A stretch of 57,131 nt of DNA from positions 60,078 through 117,208 of the forward strand of contig NZ_JAHKJW010000026.1 in assembly GCF_019710745.1 (NCBI RefSeq), read 5' to 3'. The position numbers and the translations under genes are program-made. The notes beneath the pieces are model-generated. The model saw only the letters and a program-made list of their open reading frames with translations. It searched no databases and was not told the DNA's origin. Below, one piece after another: positions 22,782 through 32,227 of this stretch (within the stretch, counting starts at the first letter, position 1; every line of letters begins with the position of its first letter). Source of the stretch: Streptomyces beigongshangae. Its GTDB lineage: Bacteria; Actinomycetota; Actinomycetes; Streptomycetales; Streptomycetaceae.

Positions 22782-23452
22782 TCCACCGCCGTCGAGCGGC
22801 GGTGCCAGGCCCGGGGCGCGCGCCAGTGGTACCGCATCGCCAGCAGCCGCAGCACGAAGGCGGTGACGACCGCGAGCGTCGACGTGAGGGGCGTCAGCGC
22901 GTCGTGGCGGATGCACAGGGCGACCATCGTGGCGCCGACCATGGCGGGCACGGCGTACAGGTCGCGGTCCCAGCGCAGCAGCGACGGCACCTCGTTGGCG
23001 AGGACGTCCCGCAGCACCCCGCCGCCGACGGCCGTCGCGAGGCCCAGGGTCGCGGAGGCGGTCAGGCCCAGTCCGTACTCGTGCGCCTTCGTCGTGCCGG
23101 AGACGCAGAAGAGGCCGAGGCCGGCCGCGTCGAAGACGTTCACGCCGAGCTGGATCCGCTCCACCTCCGGGTGGAGGAAGAACACGAGCAGCGTGGCGAG
23201 GAGCGGGGTGAGGAAGTACCCGAGGTCGGTGAAGGCCGCGGGCGGCACGGCCCCGATGAGCAGGTCCCGCAGGAGTCCGCCGCCCAGCGCGGTGACCTCC
23301 GCGAGGACGGCCATGCCGAAGACGTCGAAGTTCTTGCGGACGGCCAGCAGCGCGCCGGAGATCGCGAAGACGAAGATGCCGACGAGTTCGAGCGTGTGCT
23401 GGACGGTGGGGGTGAAGAGTTGCTGGAGCACCTCCGTATTCTCACCCAGCAT
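22769..23452 (-). CDS. TRIC/UPF0126 trimeric cation channel family protein
   Basis: An integral membrane protein of 227 residues. It has the two-fold internal repeat of the UPF0126/TRIC family: VGIFVFAISGALLAVRKN followed by TALGGGLLRDLLIG in the first half, and GLGLFCVSGTTKA followed by TAVGGGVLRDVLANEVP in the second. About seven hydrophobic segments are visible. Bacterial relatives of TRIC conduct monovalent cations; older annotation called them glycine transporters (YicG/YadS), so substrate is uncertain. The start is ATG at 23452; a later GTG at 23431 is the alternative. Confidence 0.88.
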   Translation of the reverse strand: MLGENTEVLQQLFTPTVQHTLELVGIFVFAISGALLAVRKNFDVFGMAVLAEVTALGGGLLRDLLIGAVPPAAFTDLGYFLTPLLATLLVFFLHPEVERIQLGVNVFDAAGLGLFCVSGTTKAHEYGLGLTASATLGLATAVGGGVLRDVLANEVPSLLRWDRDLYAVPAMVGATMVALCIRHDALTPLTSTLAVVTAFVLRLLAMRYHWRAPRAWHRRSTAVEVPE

Positions 23453-23459
23453 TCCCACC

Positions 23460-23506
23460 CAGCACCGAGCCCCCGCCTTGCGATGCAAGGCGGGGGCTCG
23501 GTGCTG
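23460..23506 (-). terminator. terminator of the oligopeptide importer operon
   Basis: A perfect 22-bp stem (arms 23460-23481 and 23485-23506) closes on a 3-nt GAT loop, 16 bp beyond the last importer gene. It lacks a T-run. Its symmetry means it could terminate transcription from either side, and it insulates the channel gene, whose start lies 7 bp further on. Confidence 0.85.
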
Positions 23507-23522
23507 CTTGCTTCTCCGCTGC

Positions 23523-24805
<1,283 letters not shown>

Positions 24806-24809
<4 letters not shown>

Positions 24810-25903
24810 AGCTTGGGCGCAATCTCTTCGGTCCAGATCCGCTCCCGCTGCTCCTGCGTCATGTGGCAGGCGGCCCAGTGCTGGCTGCCCACGACGGACA
24901 GCTCGGGGCGGACCGTGCGGGTGACGTTGTCCTTGGGGACGTCCGCGTACGCGCAGCGCGGGTTGAAGGCGCAGCCCGACGGGAGGTTGATCAGCGAGGG
25001 CGGGGAGCCCTTGACCGGGATCAGGCGCTCGGTCTGGTCGCGGTCGAGCCGCGGCATGGAACCCAGCAGACCCCAGGTGTAGGGGTGCTTGGGCTCGTAG
25101 AAGACCTTCTCGGCCGGGCCCCGCTCGATGCAGCGGCCGCCGTACATCACCAGGATGTCGTCGGACAGCTCGGCGACGACGCCCAGGTCGTGGGTGATGA
25201 CGATGACCGCGGAGCCGAACTCCTTCTGCAGGTCGCGGATGAGGTCGAGGATCTGCGCCTGGACGGTCACGTCCAGGGCGGTCGTCGGCTCGTCCGCGAT
25301 CAGCAGCTCGGGGTTGTTGACCAGCGACATCGCGATCATCGCGCGCTGGCGCATACCGCCCGAGAACTCGTGCGGGTAGCTGTCGACGCGCTTGTCGGGC
25401 TGCGGGATGCCGACCCGGTCGAGCATCTCGACGGCCCGCCTGCGGGCCGTCTTCTTGTCGACCTTGTGGTGGATCCGGTACGCCTCCACGATCTGCTGGC
25501 CGATCGTGTAGTACGGGTGCAGCGCGGACAGCGGGTCCTGGAAGATCATCGCCATCTCGCGGCCCCGCAGCTTGCGCACGTAGTCGGGGTCGGCGGAGAG
25601 CAGTTCGGTGCCGTCCAGCCAGATCTCGCCGGAGATCTGGGCCTTGCGCTTGCCGTACTGGCCGGCCGTGTGCAGGCCCATGATGCCGAGCGAGGTCACC
25701 GACTTGCCCGAACCCGACTCGCCCACGATGCCGAGGGTCTTGCCCTTCTCCAGGGAGAAGGTGAGTCCGTCGACGGACTTGACCAGTCCGTCGTCGGTCG
25801 GGAAGTGCACCTTGAGGTCGCGGACTTCGAGGAAGGCGGAGGGGGCGGGCGAGTCCTTGACGGGCTCGCCGACCGCGGCTCCGCTCTTGCTGAGTTCGGT
25901 CAT
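24806..25903 (-). CDS. oligopeptide/dipeptide ABC transporter ATPase (DppD/OppD type)
   Basis: The first ATPase of the importer, 365 residues. Walker A is GESGSGKSVT, the signature EFSGGMRQRAMIAMSL, Walker B LLIADEPTTALD, and the H-loop VITHDLGV; the C-terminal oligopeptide domain has GCAFNPRCAYA. The ATG at 25903 overlaps the permease stop (ATGA), and its own stop overlaps the next ATPase start, so three genes are translationally chained. The N-terminal 20 residues are a variable Ala/Pro/Ser region. Confidence 0.95.
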
Positions 25904-26898
25904 GAGAGCCTCACTCGGGGGTCGATCACGGCGTACAGCAGGTCCACCAGCAGGTTCGCGACGATCACCGCGAGCGAGGTGATCAGCGTGACGCCCAGGA
26001 TGATGGGCAGGTCCTTGTCGCTGATCGCCTTGAGGACGGCCTGGCCGAGGCCGGGAAGGCTGAAGGTGGTCTCGGTGAGGATCGCGCCACCGATCAGCGC
26101 GCCGAGGTCCATGCCGAGCATGGTGAGGATCGGCGTCATGGTGGAACGCATGGCGTGCTTGCCGATGACGACGGGTTCCGTCAGGCCCTTGGCACGGGCC
26201 GTACGGATGTAGTCCTCGCCCAGGACCTCCAGCATGGTGGCCCTGGTGATGCGGGCGTACATGGCCGCGTAGAGGAAGGCCAGCGTGACCCAGGGCAGGA
26301 TCATGCCGCCGAACCAGCCGCTGAAGCTCTCCTCCAGGGGCACGTACTGGCCGTCGATCCAGCCCAGTCCGTAGCTGAAGATCGCCAGCGACAGCAGACC
26401 GGTGAAGTAGATGGGGAGCGAGACGCCGCCGAGGGCGACGATCATCGCGCCACGGTCCCAGAGGGATCCGCGCTTGAGCGCGGAGAGCACACCCGCCGCG
26501 ACACCGAAGAGCAGCCACAGGACGGCGGCACCGAGCGCGAGGGCCAGGGTCACCGGGAAGCGGTCGGTGAGCACCGGCCAGATGGCCTGCTCGCTGCGGA
26601 AGGAGTAGCCGAAGCAGGGGGCCGCGCACTCCGTGACGTCGCCGCCACCCGAGTACGTACGGCCCACGAACAGGCCCCTGAAGAACTCCCAGACCTGGGC
26701 GAAGATCGGGTCTGCCAGACCGAGCTTCTGCCGCACGGCCTCGATGGCCGCAGGGTCCGCCTGCTTGCCGACGAACATCGTGGCCGGGTCCACGCCCGCC
26801 CAGCGGGGGACGAGGAAGAAGATGCCGAAGACCACCAGAATGATGACCACCAGCATCACTGCGGCGGCAAAGAGCCGCCTGATGAGGTATGCGAGCAC
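25900..26898 (-). CDS. ABC importer permease (DppB/OppB type)
   Basis: A permease of about 332 residues with six predicted membrane segments. The first is LAYLIRRLFAAAVMLVVIIL, the N-terminal hallmark of the DppB group, and the coupling EAA loop is near the C-terminus (ARAKGLTEPVVIGKHAMRS). A periplasmic-side loop (about residues 50-100) contains GVDPATMFVG and two cysteines. I chose GTG at 26898, which places the start just before the membrane segment; the frame extends 11 more codons upstream to 26931. It lies 117 bp after the binding-protein gene, with a hairpin between. Confidence 0.93.
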   Translation of the reverse strand: MLAYLIRRLFAAAVMLVVIILVVFGIFFLVPRWAGVDPATMFVGKQADPAAIEAVRQKLGLADPIFAQVWEFFRGLFVGRTYSGGGDVTECAAPCFGYSFRSEQAIWPVLTDRFPVTLALALGAAVLWLLFGVAAGVLSALKRGSLWDRGAMIVALGGVSLPIYFTGLLSLAIFSYGLGWIDGQYVPLEESFSGWFGGMILPWVTLAFLYAAMYARITRATMLEVLGEDYIRTARAKGLTEPVVIGKHAMRSTMTPILTMLGMDLGALIGGAILTETTFSLPGLGQAVLKAISDKDLPIILGVTLITSLAVIVANLLVDLLYAVIDPRVRLS

Positions 26899-26920
26899 TG
26901 CTCTCGGCCCGGCGGCGGGG

Positions 26921-26955
26921 CCGCGGGCCACCGGAGGTCGTCCGATGGCCCGCGG
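26921..26955 (-). terminator. stem-loop after the binding-protein gene
   Basis: CCGCGGGCCA (26921-26930) and TGGCCCGCGG (26946-26955) form a perfect 10-bp stem, extendable inward by CGG/CCG pairing. Hairpins here in importer operons often protect the upstream binding-protein mRNA and reduce read-through to the permease; this role is inferred. Confidence 0.6.
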
Positions 26956-27015
26956 GTCACGCCGCGCCGGCCTTCACCTGCCTTTCGTACCGTGTGGCGG
27001 GTGCGCCGGTCGGTG

Positions 27016-28806
27016 TTACTTCTTCAGGCCGAGGTTGACGAAGTCGTACTGACCGCTGTAGCCGTCGGTCGTGTAGACGTTCGCCAGTCGGCTGGAGCGC
27101 CAGTTGATGAACTTCTCGAAGACGAAGGGCAGGTAGTAGCCGCCCTCCATCACCTTGTGGTTGATCTGCTTGGCGATGTCGGCCTTCTTCGCGTCGTCGA
27201 GCTCCTTCGTGTAGCTCTTGAAGAGGCCGTCGATCGCCTTCTCCTTGATCAGGGCGAAGTTGTTGTTGCCGCTCTCAAGGATGTAGTCGCCGCTCCACAG
27301 GGGCAGGCCGTAGCCCTGGACGCTCGGGAAGTCCGGGCCCCAGCCCATGATGATGATGCCGTAGCCCTTCTTCTTCACGTTCGAAGGGCTGCCGATGATG
27401 CCGGTGGTCTGGGCGCCGTCGAACTGGTCGATGTCGACGGTGACGCCGATCTTCTTCAGCGAGGCCTGGAGGGACTCGGCCGTGGCCACCTCGACCGGCT
27501 TGTTGTTGCGGACCGCGATGGTGGTCTTGAAGCCGTTCGGCTTGCCGCAGGCCTTGAGCTCTTCCTTGGCCTTGGCGACGTTGCCGTTCTTGTTCGTCGT
27601 CGCCGACTCGTACGGGTCGTACTTCTGGCCCTCGGAGCCCGGGACGGACGGCGGCAGCATGTTGGTGCCGATGTCACCACCGGCGACCGGGCCGCCGCGG
27701 GCGGTCTGGAGCGACTCGTGGTCGGCACCGTAGATCACGGCCTTGCGGCAGTGCTCGTTGTCGAACGGCTTGACGCTCTGCGGGAAGACCGCGTAGCGGA
27801 TGTAGCCGGAGACCGGGTTGTCCAGGTTCTCCTTGTGCTGCTTCAGGGCGGTGGTGCGGCCCTGCGGGGAGAGACCGGTCTGGGCCAGGTCCAGGTCGTA
27901 GTCGCCGTTGATCAGACGCTGGTCCAGGTCGTTGGCGTTGGTGAAGAAGTTGATCGTGATCTTGTCCGGGTACGCCTTGCGGACCGGGTCCGAGGACTGC
28001 TTCCACTCGGTGTTGCGGACCAGCGTGAGGTTCTTGTTCGGCGTGTACGACTGGAACTTGTACGGGCCGGACGAGAACGGCTTCAGGCCGTACTTGGACT
28101 TGGTGTCCTTGTCCTGGCGGACCGGGGAGGCCGAGGTGAGCGCGAGCATCTCCTCGAAGTCCGAGTTCGCCTCGGGCAGCTTGAAGACGATCGTCTTGTC
28201 GTCCGGCGTCTCGACGGCCTTCAGGCCCAGCTTGTCCGCGGACTTGTCCTTGTAGGGACCCTTGTAGGTCTTCTTGGGGTCGAGGACCTGCTGGAGGTAG
28301 ATCGGGCCGCCGGAGAGCACGTCCTGCGCCCACACGCGCTCGATGCCGTACTTGACGTCCTTGGAGGTGATGGGCTTGCCATCCTCCCAGGTGATCCCGT
28401 CACGCAGCGTGTACGTGTAGGTCTTGCCGTCGTCCGAGATCTTCGCCGTGCTGCTGGCGAGGTCCGGCGTGACCTTGGCACCGTCGGCACCGGCCTCGGC
28501 GTTGTTGGTCACCAGCTGGCGGCTGTAGTACCGGCTGAAGTTCCACATGAAGCCGTAGTAACCACGCGTGGTGTCCCACGAGTCGGCGTCCTGGGCGCTC
28601 GCGAACTTCAGCGTGCCGCCCTTCTTGGCGAGCGAGGCCTGGGCGACCTTGTTGTTCGCGGCGTTGAAGCCGGCCGCGCCGCTCTTCGAGCCGCCGTCCT
28701 TGTCGTCGTTGCCGCCGCCGCACGCCGCCGTGGACAGCAGTGCAGCGACCACGGCTGCGGCGGCCACGGCCTGCTTGCGCCGCCCTGTGGTGCGTTGGGT
28801 ACTCAC
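27016..28806 (-). CDS. family 5 extracellular solute-binding lipoprotein of the peptide importer
   Basis: A 596-residue SBP_bac_5 (DppA/OppA) protein that captures peptides outside the membrane for the importer. The signal peptide (RRKQAVAAAAVVAALLSTAAC) ends at a lipobox-like TAAC, with Cys near residue 29, followed by a GGGNDDKDGG linker. The domain core includes YTYTLRDGITWEDGKPITS-type sequence (quoted as TLRDGITWEDGKP) and SGPYKFQSY. GTG at 28806 has GGAGG 6 nt upstream; longer upstream starts would disrupt the signal peptide. The substrate is probably peptides, but nickel or other ligands are known in the family. Confidence 0.93.
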   Translation of the reverse strand: MSTQRTTGRRKQAVAAAAVVAALLSTAACGGGNDDKDGGSKSGAAGFNAANNKVAQASLAKKGGTLKFASAQDADSWDTTRGYYGFMWNFSRYYSRQLVTNNAEAGADGAKVTPDLASSTAKISDDGKTYTYTLRDGITWEDGKPITSKDVKYGIERVWAQDVLSGGPIYLQQVLDPKKTYKGPYKDKSADKLGLKAVETPDDKTIVFKLPEANSDFEEMLALTSASPVRQDKDTKSKYGLKPFSSGPYKFQSYTPNKNLTLVRNTEWKQSSDPVRKAYPDKITINFFTNANDLDQRLINGDYDLDLAQTGLSPQGRTTALKQHKENLDNPVSGYIRYAVFPQSVKPFDNEHCRKAVIYGADHESLQTARGGPVAGGDIGTNMLPPSVPGSEGQKYDPYESATTNKNGNVAKAKEELKACGKPNGFKTTIAVRNNKPVEVATAESLQASLKKIGVTVDIDQFDGAQTTGIIGSPSNVKKKGYGIIIMGWGPDFPSVQGYGLPLWSGDYILESGNNNFALIKEKAIDGLFKSYTKELDDAKKADIAKQINHKVMEGGYYLPFVFEKFINWRSSRLANVYTTDGYSGQYDFVNLGLKK

Positions 28807-28827
28807 TCGGATCCTCCGATATGTAGC

Positions 28828-28850
28828 GGCCCGTCGACAGATGACGGGCC
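28828..28850 (-). promoter_or_regulatory. small hairpin between permease C and binding-protein genes
   Basis: GGCCCGTC and GACGGGCC (28828-28835, 28843-28850) form a perfect 8-bp stem with a 7-nt loop in the 61-bp gap, about 22 bp before the binding-protein start. It may be an mRNA processing or stability element. Confidence 0.45.
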
Positions 28851-28867
28851 CATGGGGGTACGGCAGT

Positions 28868-29881
28868 TCAGCGGGAGCCCTTCGGGTCGAGCGCATCGCG
28901 TACGCCGTCGCCGAAGAGGTTGAAGGAGAGCACAGTGATGAAGATCGCTACACCCGGGATGATCATGTACATCGGGTCCGAGTCGTAGTAGTCGATCGCG
29001 GAGGAGAGCATCTGGCCCCACGAGGCGGTGGGGGGCTTGACGCCGACGCCCAGGAAGCTGAGCGCCGCCTCCGTGAGGATGTTGGTCGGGATCATCATCG
29101 TCGTGTAGACGATGATCGGTGCGACCAGGTTGGGCAGCAGCTCCTTGAACAGGATGTAGAACCGTCCGGCTCCCAGGCTGCGCGCGGCCTCGACGTACTC
29201 GCGCTCACGCAGGGAGAGCGTCTGGCCGCGCACCACGCGTCCCACGTAGGGCCAGCCGAAGAAGCCGATGACCATGATCATGACGAACAGGCGCACGCCC
29301 GTGCCGGTCAGGCCCAGCATCTCGTTCGGCATGACCGAGACCAGCGCGATGATGAAGAGCAGCTGCGGGAAGGCCAGCAGGCCGTCCATCACGCGGCTGA
29401 CGACCGCGTCGACCCAGCCGCCGAAGTAACCGGCGAGCACGCCGAGGATCGTACCGAGCACCACGGCGACCAGGGCCGACAGGAAGCCGACCAGCAGGGA
29501 GATCCGGGCTCCGTAGACGATCCGGGCGAAGATGTCGCGGCCGTTGACGGGTTCGACACCCAGGAGGTGGTCTCCGCTGATGCCGCCGAAGGATCCGGTG
29601 GGAGTCGAGAAGAGCGGGTCGATCAGGTCCTCGTGGTGCGTCTCGGGATCCTGTCCGACCAGGTTCGTGATCACGGGGGCGAGCAGCGCGATCGCGATGA
29701 GCACGAGTACGACGATGCCGCCCGTCAGGGCCAGCTTGTCCCGCTTCAGACGCTCCCAGGCGATGCGGCCGAGGGAACGCCCTTGTACCGCCTTCGCCTC
29801 GGCGGAGCCGGCAACGAGCGCCGCCTCTTCGGCCGCGCTCGGCGCGGCTTCGGCCGTCGGCTCGTGCAATGGTGCCGTCAT
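28868..29881 (-). CDS. ABC importer permease (DppC/OppC type)
   Basis: A 337-residue permease of the DppC group. The N-terminal cytosolic region is Ala/Glu-rich; the OppC_N segment (IAWERLKRDKLALTGGIVVL) leads into the first membrane helix, and the EAA loop is EAARSLGAGRFYILFKELLPN (quoted as AARSLGAGRFYILFKELLPN). It is the first gene of the operon, an order (C, A, B, D, F) different from the classical A-B-C-D-F. ATG at 29881 has GAGGGG about 11 nt upstream. Confidence 0.93.
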   Translation of the reverse strand: MTAPLHEPTAEAAPSAAEEAALVAGSAEAKAVQGRSLGRIAWERLKRDKLALTGGIVVLVLIAIALLAPVITNLVGQDPETHHEDLIDPLFSTPTGSFGGISGDHLLGVEPVNGRDIFARIVYGARISLLVGFLSALVAVVLGTILGVLAGYFGGWVDAVVSRVMDGLLAFPQLLFIIALVSVMPNEMLGLTGTGVRLFVMIMVIGFFGWPYVGRVVRGQTLSLREREYVEAARSLGAGRFYILFKELLPNLVAPIIVYTTMMIPTNILTEAALSFLGVGVKPPTASWGQMLSSAIDYYDSDPMYMIIPGVAIFITVLSFNLFGDGVRDALDPKGSR

Positions 29882-30227
29882 CGTGGCAGGGACCCCTCTC
29901 AAACCGGCGGTAGCCGGCCCACACTTGCCGCGGTAGCGGCGTGATCAGTCCGTCGTACACACAGGAGGTTTAAACCCCCTGGACCGGGAGTCTTCAACGC
30001 CTCGGTGATCTGTAGCCAGACTTGACGGTGAATGGATGCGCAAACGTGATGCTGTTAGGAGGATTCCGTTATCCGAACGCTGGGTAACGGAGGGCGGACG
30101 CATAATATTAGGGGCGAAACGGGCCTCGCAGCCCATTTACCCGCGTAGATCGGGACATTCCGCTTCACGGTAATACGGGCGTGAGGGCGGATGCTCCACT
30201 GGGTGGACACGATCCGTACAGATCATC
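29882..30227 (-). promoter_or_regulatory. importer operon control region with two palindromes
   Basis: This 346-bp gap precedes the importer operon. Palindrome one, 29963-29980, is centred on GGTTTAAACC and extends to 18 bp with one mismatched pair. Palindrome two has 9-bp arms (CCGTTATCC at 30066-30074, GGGTAACGG at 30082-30090, one mismatch) with a 7-bp centre. An AT-rich CATAATATTA patch (30101-30110) reads TAATATTATG on the minus strand and could hold a -10 box. No gene was seen. Confidence 0.6.
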
Positions 30228-31019
30228 TCAGTAGGTGCCGGGGAACCCGTAACCGCCTGCCGCCGGAGCCTGGACCGGGGCCGCGTGCGCCTCCCGGTCG
30301 TAGAACGGCCGGGCACGGGCACGCAGCCACAGGGCGACCGGGTCGTACTCGTCCGACATCGCGACCGTCGACACCGGCAGACCGTCCGGCACCGCGCCGA
30401 TGGACTGCTGCATCATCGCGCGCACCGAGTCCACCGCGGGCGGGCTGGTGTCGTAGACGTCGAGCCCGATGGCGAGGTACGGGGCCCCGAGCGCGGGCTG
30501 CACCCAGGCGCGGCGCAGCGAGCGGACGGCGGCGGTGCGGTGCGCGTTCTGCGTGAGCAGGGCGTAGAACTGCGGGATCTCGATGCCGGGCTCGGACAGC
30601 CGCAGCGGGCCCGCGGGCTGCCGCTCCAGGCCGGTGGCGATGCGGCGCAGGTCCAGCCAGGGCACGCCGACCCCGCCGCCCGGTGCGTGCGGGTTGAGCC
30701 AGAGGCCGAAGTGGTCGGGGTAGAGGGTGCGGGCGACGTCGAGCCCGTCGACCACCTCGTACGAGCGGTTCCAGCCGCTGGCCGAGAGCTCCTGCGCCGA
30801 GGTCACACAGGGGGCGTAGCCGAAGCCGTCGACCTCCATGTTCCCGTACTGGGCGTCGGGGGAGCCCGCCTGGCCGTGCCACAGCAGCATCCAGACCTGA
30901 CCGGACGACGGGGTCGCGAGTGCGCGCAGGAGCGCCTCATAGGCGTCGTAACGCCCGGGCGTCACCTGGCGCAGCATGTGCTCGACCTGCCCGGCCGCGG
31001 CCGTGCCCGACGCGCTCAC
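30228..31019 (-). CDS. SseB-family protein (SseB N-terminal type fold), copy 1
   Basis: A 263-residue protein related to 'enhanced serine sensitivity' SseB, a family of unknown biochemical role common in actinomycetes. The family segments are VWMLLWHGQAGSPDAQYGN (N-terminal), HAPGGGVGVPWLDLRRIATG (middle) and the C-terminal YLAIGLDVYDTS plus VALWLRARARPFYDRE, which is shared with the neighbouring copy (TDWLRTQVRPFYTH). It has no signal peptide or membrane segment. GTG at 31019 has AAGGGG upstream. It lies 242 bp after the second SseB gene on the same strand. Confidence 0.75.
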   Translation of the reverse strand: MSASGTAAAGQVEHMLRQVTPGRYDAYEALLRALATPSSGQVWMLLWHGQAGSPDAQYGNMEVDGFGYAPCVTSAQELSASGWNRSYEVVDGLDVARTLYPDHFGLWLNPHAPGGGVGVPWLDLRRIATGLERQPAGPLRLSEPGIEIPQFYALLTQNAHRTAAVRSLRRAWVQPALGAPYLAIGLDVYDTSPPAVDSVRAMMQQSIGAVPDGLPVSTVAMSDEYDPVALWLRARARPFYDREAHAAPVQAPAAGGYGFPGTY

Positions 31020-31260
31020 CTTCTACCGCCCCTTCGCGACATCCCTGACATACGGGTCCTTCTCACCGGAGTGCCGTGTTCGCTTGAACATCGCACCACC
31101 CCGGACGAGCCATGAAACCAGCTTAAGTGGCCATCCCGACAGCACGGTTGCGCTCCGCTTCGTTCCGTGGGGGAGCTCGGGACGGTCTGTAGTTCTTCGA
31201 CTGCGGGCCGGTGGGGGTCGGGCGTGCGGTTCCCCGCGCCCCTTCGGGGGCGCCGGTACC
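31020..31260. other. gap between the two SseB-type genes
   Basis: The gap contains a hairpin and the GTTCCCCGCGCCCC element next to the SseB2 stop. No gene was recognised. Confidence 0.6.
31236..31253 (-). terminator. UUCG-type hairpin terminator of SseB copy 2
   Basis: GCGCCCC and GGGGCGC-type arms (7 bp) close on a TTCG tetraloop on the plus strand (CGAA on the transcribed strand), 8 bp beyond the gene's stop. It overlaps the GTTCCCCGCGCCCC element at 31229-31242, which suggests that element is part of a terminator. Confidence 0.65.
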
Positions 31261-32118
31261 TCAGAAGGTGTGGGTGTAGAAGGGCCTCACCTGCGTGCGC
31301 AGCCAGTCGGTCACCGGGTCCTGGGCCGCGTCGAGGAAGACCAGGTTCACCGGGTGGGGCACCGGGACGCGGCCCAGGGCCCGGCCCAGGGCGTCCAGGG
31401 GGAGCGTGCGCGCGTTCTCGTCCCAGTGGATCGTCTCGACGCCGACGAACATGACCGGGTCGCCGCCCTCGATGCTCGCCAGGCAGCGCCGGGCGCTCAG
31501 CACGGTGCCGGTACCGGCGAACTCCGCCGAGGCCGCGGACAGGAAGTCCACCGGGTCGTCCTGCCAGTCGGGCTGGAAGAGCCGGACCCGGCCCCCGCTC
31601 GCGGCCCCGTCCAGCTCGGTCCGGCCCGCCCGGCACAGCTCGGCGACGGCGGGCGGGGGCAGCGGCACCCCGACCGTGCCCCCCGGGTTCAGCGCGATGC
31701 CGACCTGGGGCGGCAGCCCGCGCGCGAACTCGACGGCGGGCGCCACGGTGTACGCCAGATGGCCGCCGACGACCTGGCGGAACTGCTGCTCCGAGGTGAA
31801 GACCGGTACGTACGCCTGCCCGCCCAGCTCGACGGTGGGCAGGTCGAGCGGGCCGCTGTGCGGGCCGCCCCCCTCGGGCAGGGGCACCCACAGGAAGCAG
31901 CGCGCGGCCGTCTCCACGATCCGGGCCCCCGCCGAGGCCGACGGGGGGAGCCCCAGCGAGGCGGCGAGCACCTCCTCCAGCTCGTTGCCGGGCCAGCCGG
32001 CATGGGGGTGCGGGTGCGCCCGCGCCGAAAAATCCTGTACCGGAATGTCCTGTACCGGAATGTCGTGTGCCGCAATGCCCTGCGCCGGAATGTCCTGTGC
32101 CGGGAAGTCCATCTCCAC
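31261..32118 (-). CDS. SseB-family protein, copy 2, with N-terminal pentapeptide repeats
   Basis: A protein of about 285 residues with SseB-type features: LPTVELGGQAYVPVFTSEQQ, VAPAVEFARGLPPQVGIALN and a C-terminal TDWLRTQVRPFYTHTF. The first 30 residues are five tandem pentapeptides of the form (A/V)Q(D/G)IP, encoded by a 15-bp minisatellite; the conserved domain begins after them. The start is GTG at 32118 or ATG at 32112 (GGTGGAG adjoins the latter), so the repeats are probably translated. It is transcribed in the same direction as the upstream P-loop gene, 109 bp away. Confidence 0.75.
   Translation of the reverse strand: MEMDFPAQDIPAQGIAAHDIPVQDIPVQDFSARAHPHPHAGWPGNELEEVLAASLGLPPSASAGARIVETAARCFLWVPLPEGGGPHSGPLDLPTVELGGQAYVPVFTSEQQFRQVVGGHLAYTVAPAVEFARGLPPQVGIALNPGGTVGVPLPPPAVAELCRAGRTELDGAASGGRVRLFQPDWQDDPVDFLSAASAEFAGTGTVLSARRCLASIEGGDPVMFVGVETIHWDENARTLPLDALGRALGRVPVPHPVNLVFLDAAQDPVTDWLRTQVRPFYTHTF
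32029..32103 (-). repeat. 15-bp coding minisatellite (five units)
   Basis: Units begin at 32029, 32044, 32059, 32074 and 32089 with consensus AATGTCCTGTRCCGG on the plus strand. A multiple-of-three length keeps the frame, so copy number changes would change only the N-terminal pentapeptide count. Confidence 0.85.
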
Positions 32119-32227
32119 CGCCTGCTCGAACCGCCGTGTGCCGCTGACGAGATTACGCGCACGGGCGCCCGCCCACCGCGGCCGCCGACCGCCCCGCCGA
32201 CCGCCCCGCCGGCCGCCGGGACCGCGC

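Noticed and set aside
28807..28896. A longer N-terminus of the binding protein
   Set aside because: It would place charged residues before the signal peptide, while GTG 28806 has a strong GGAGG.
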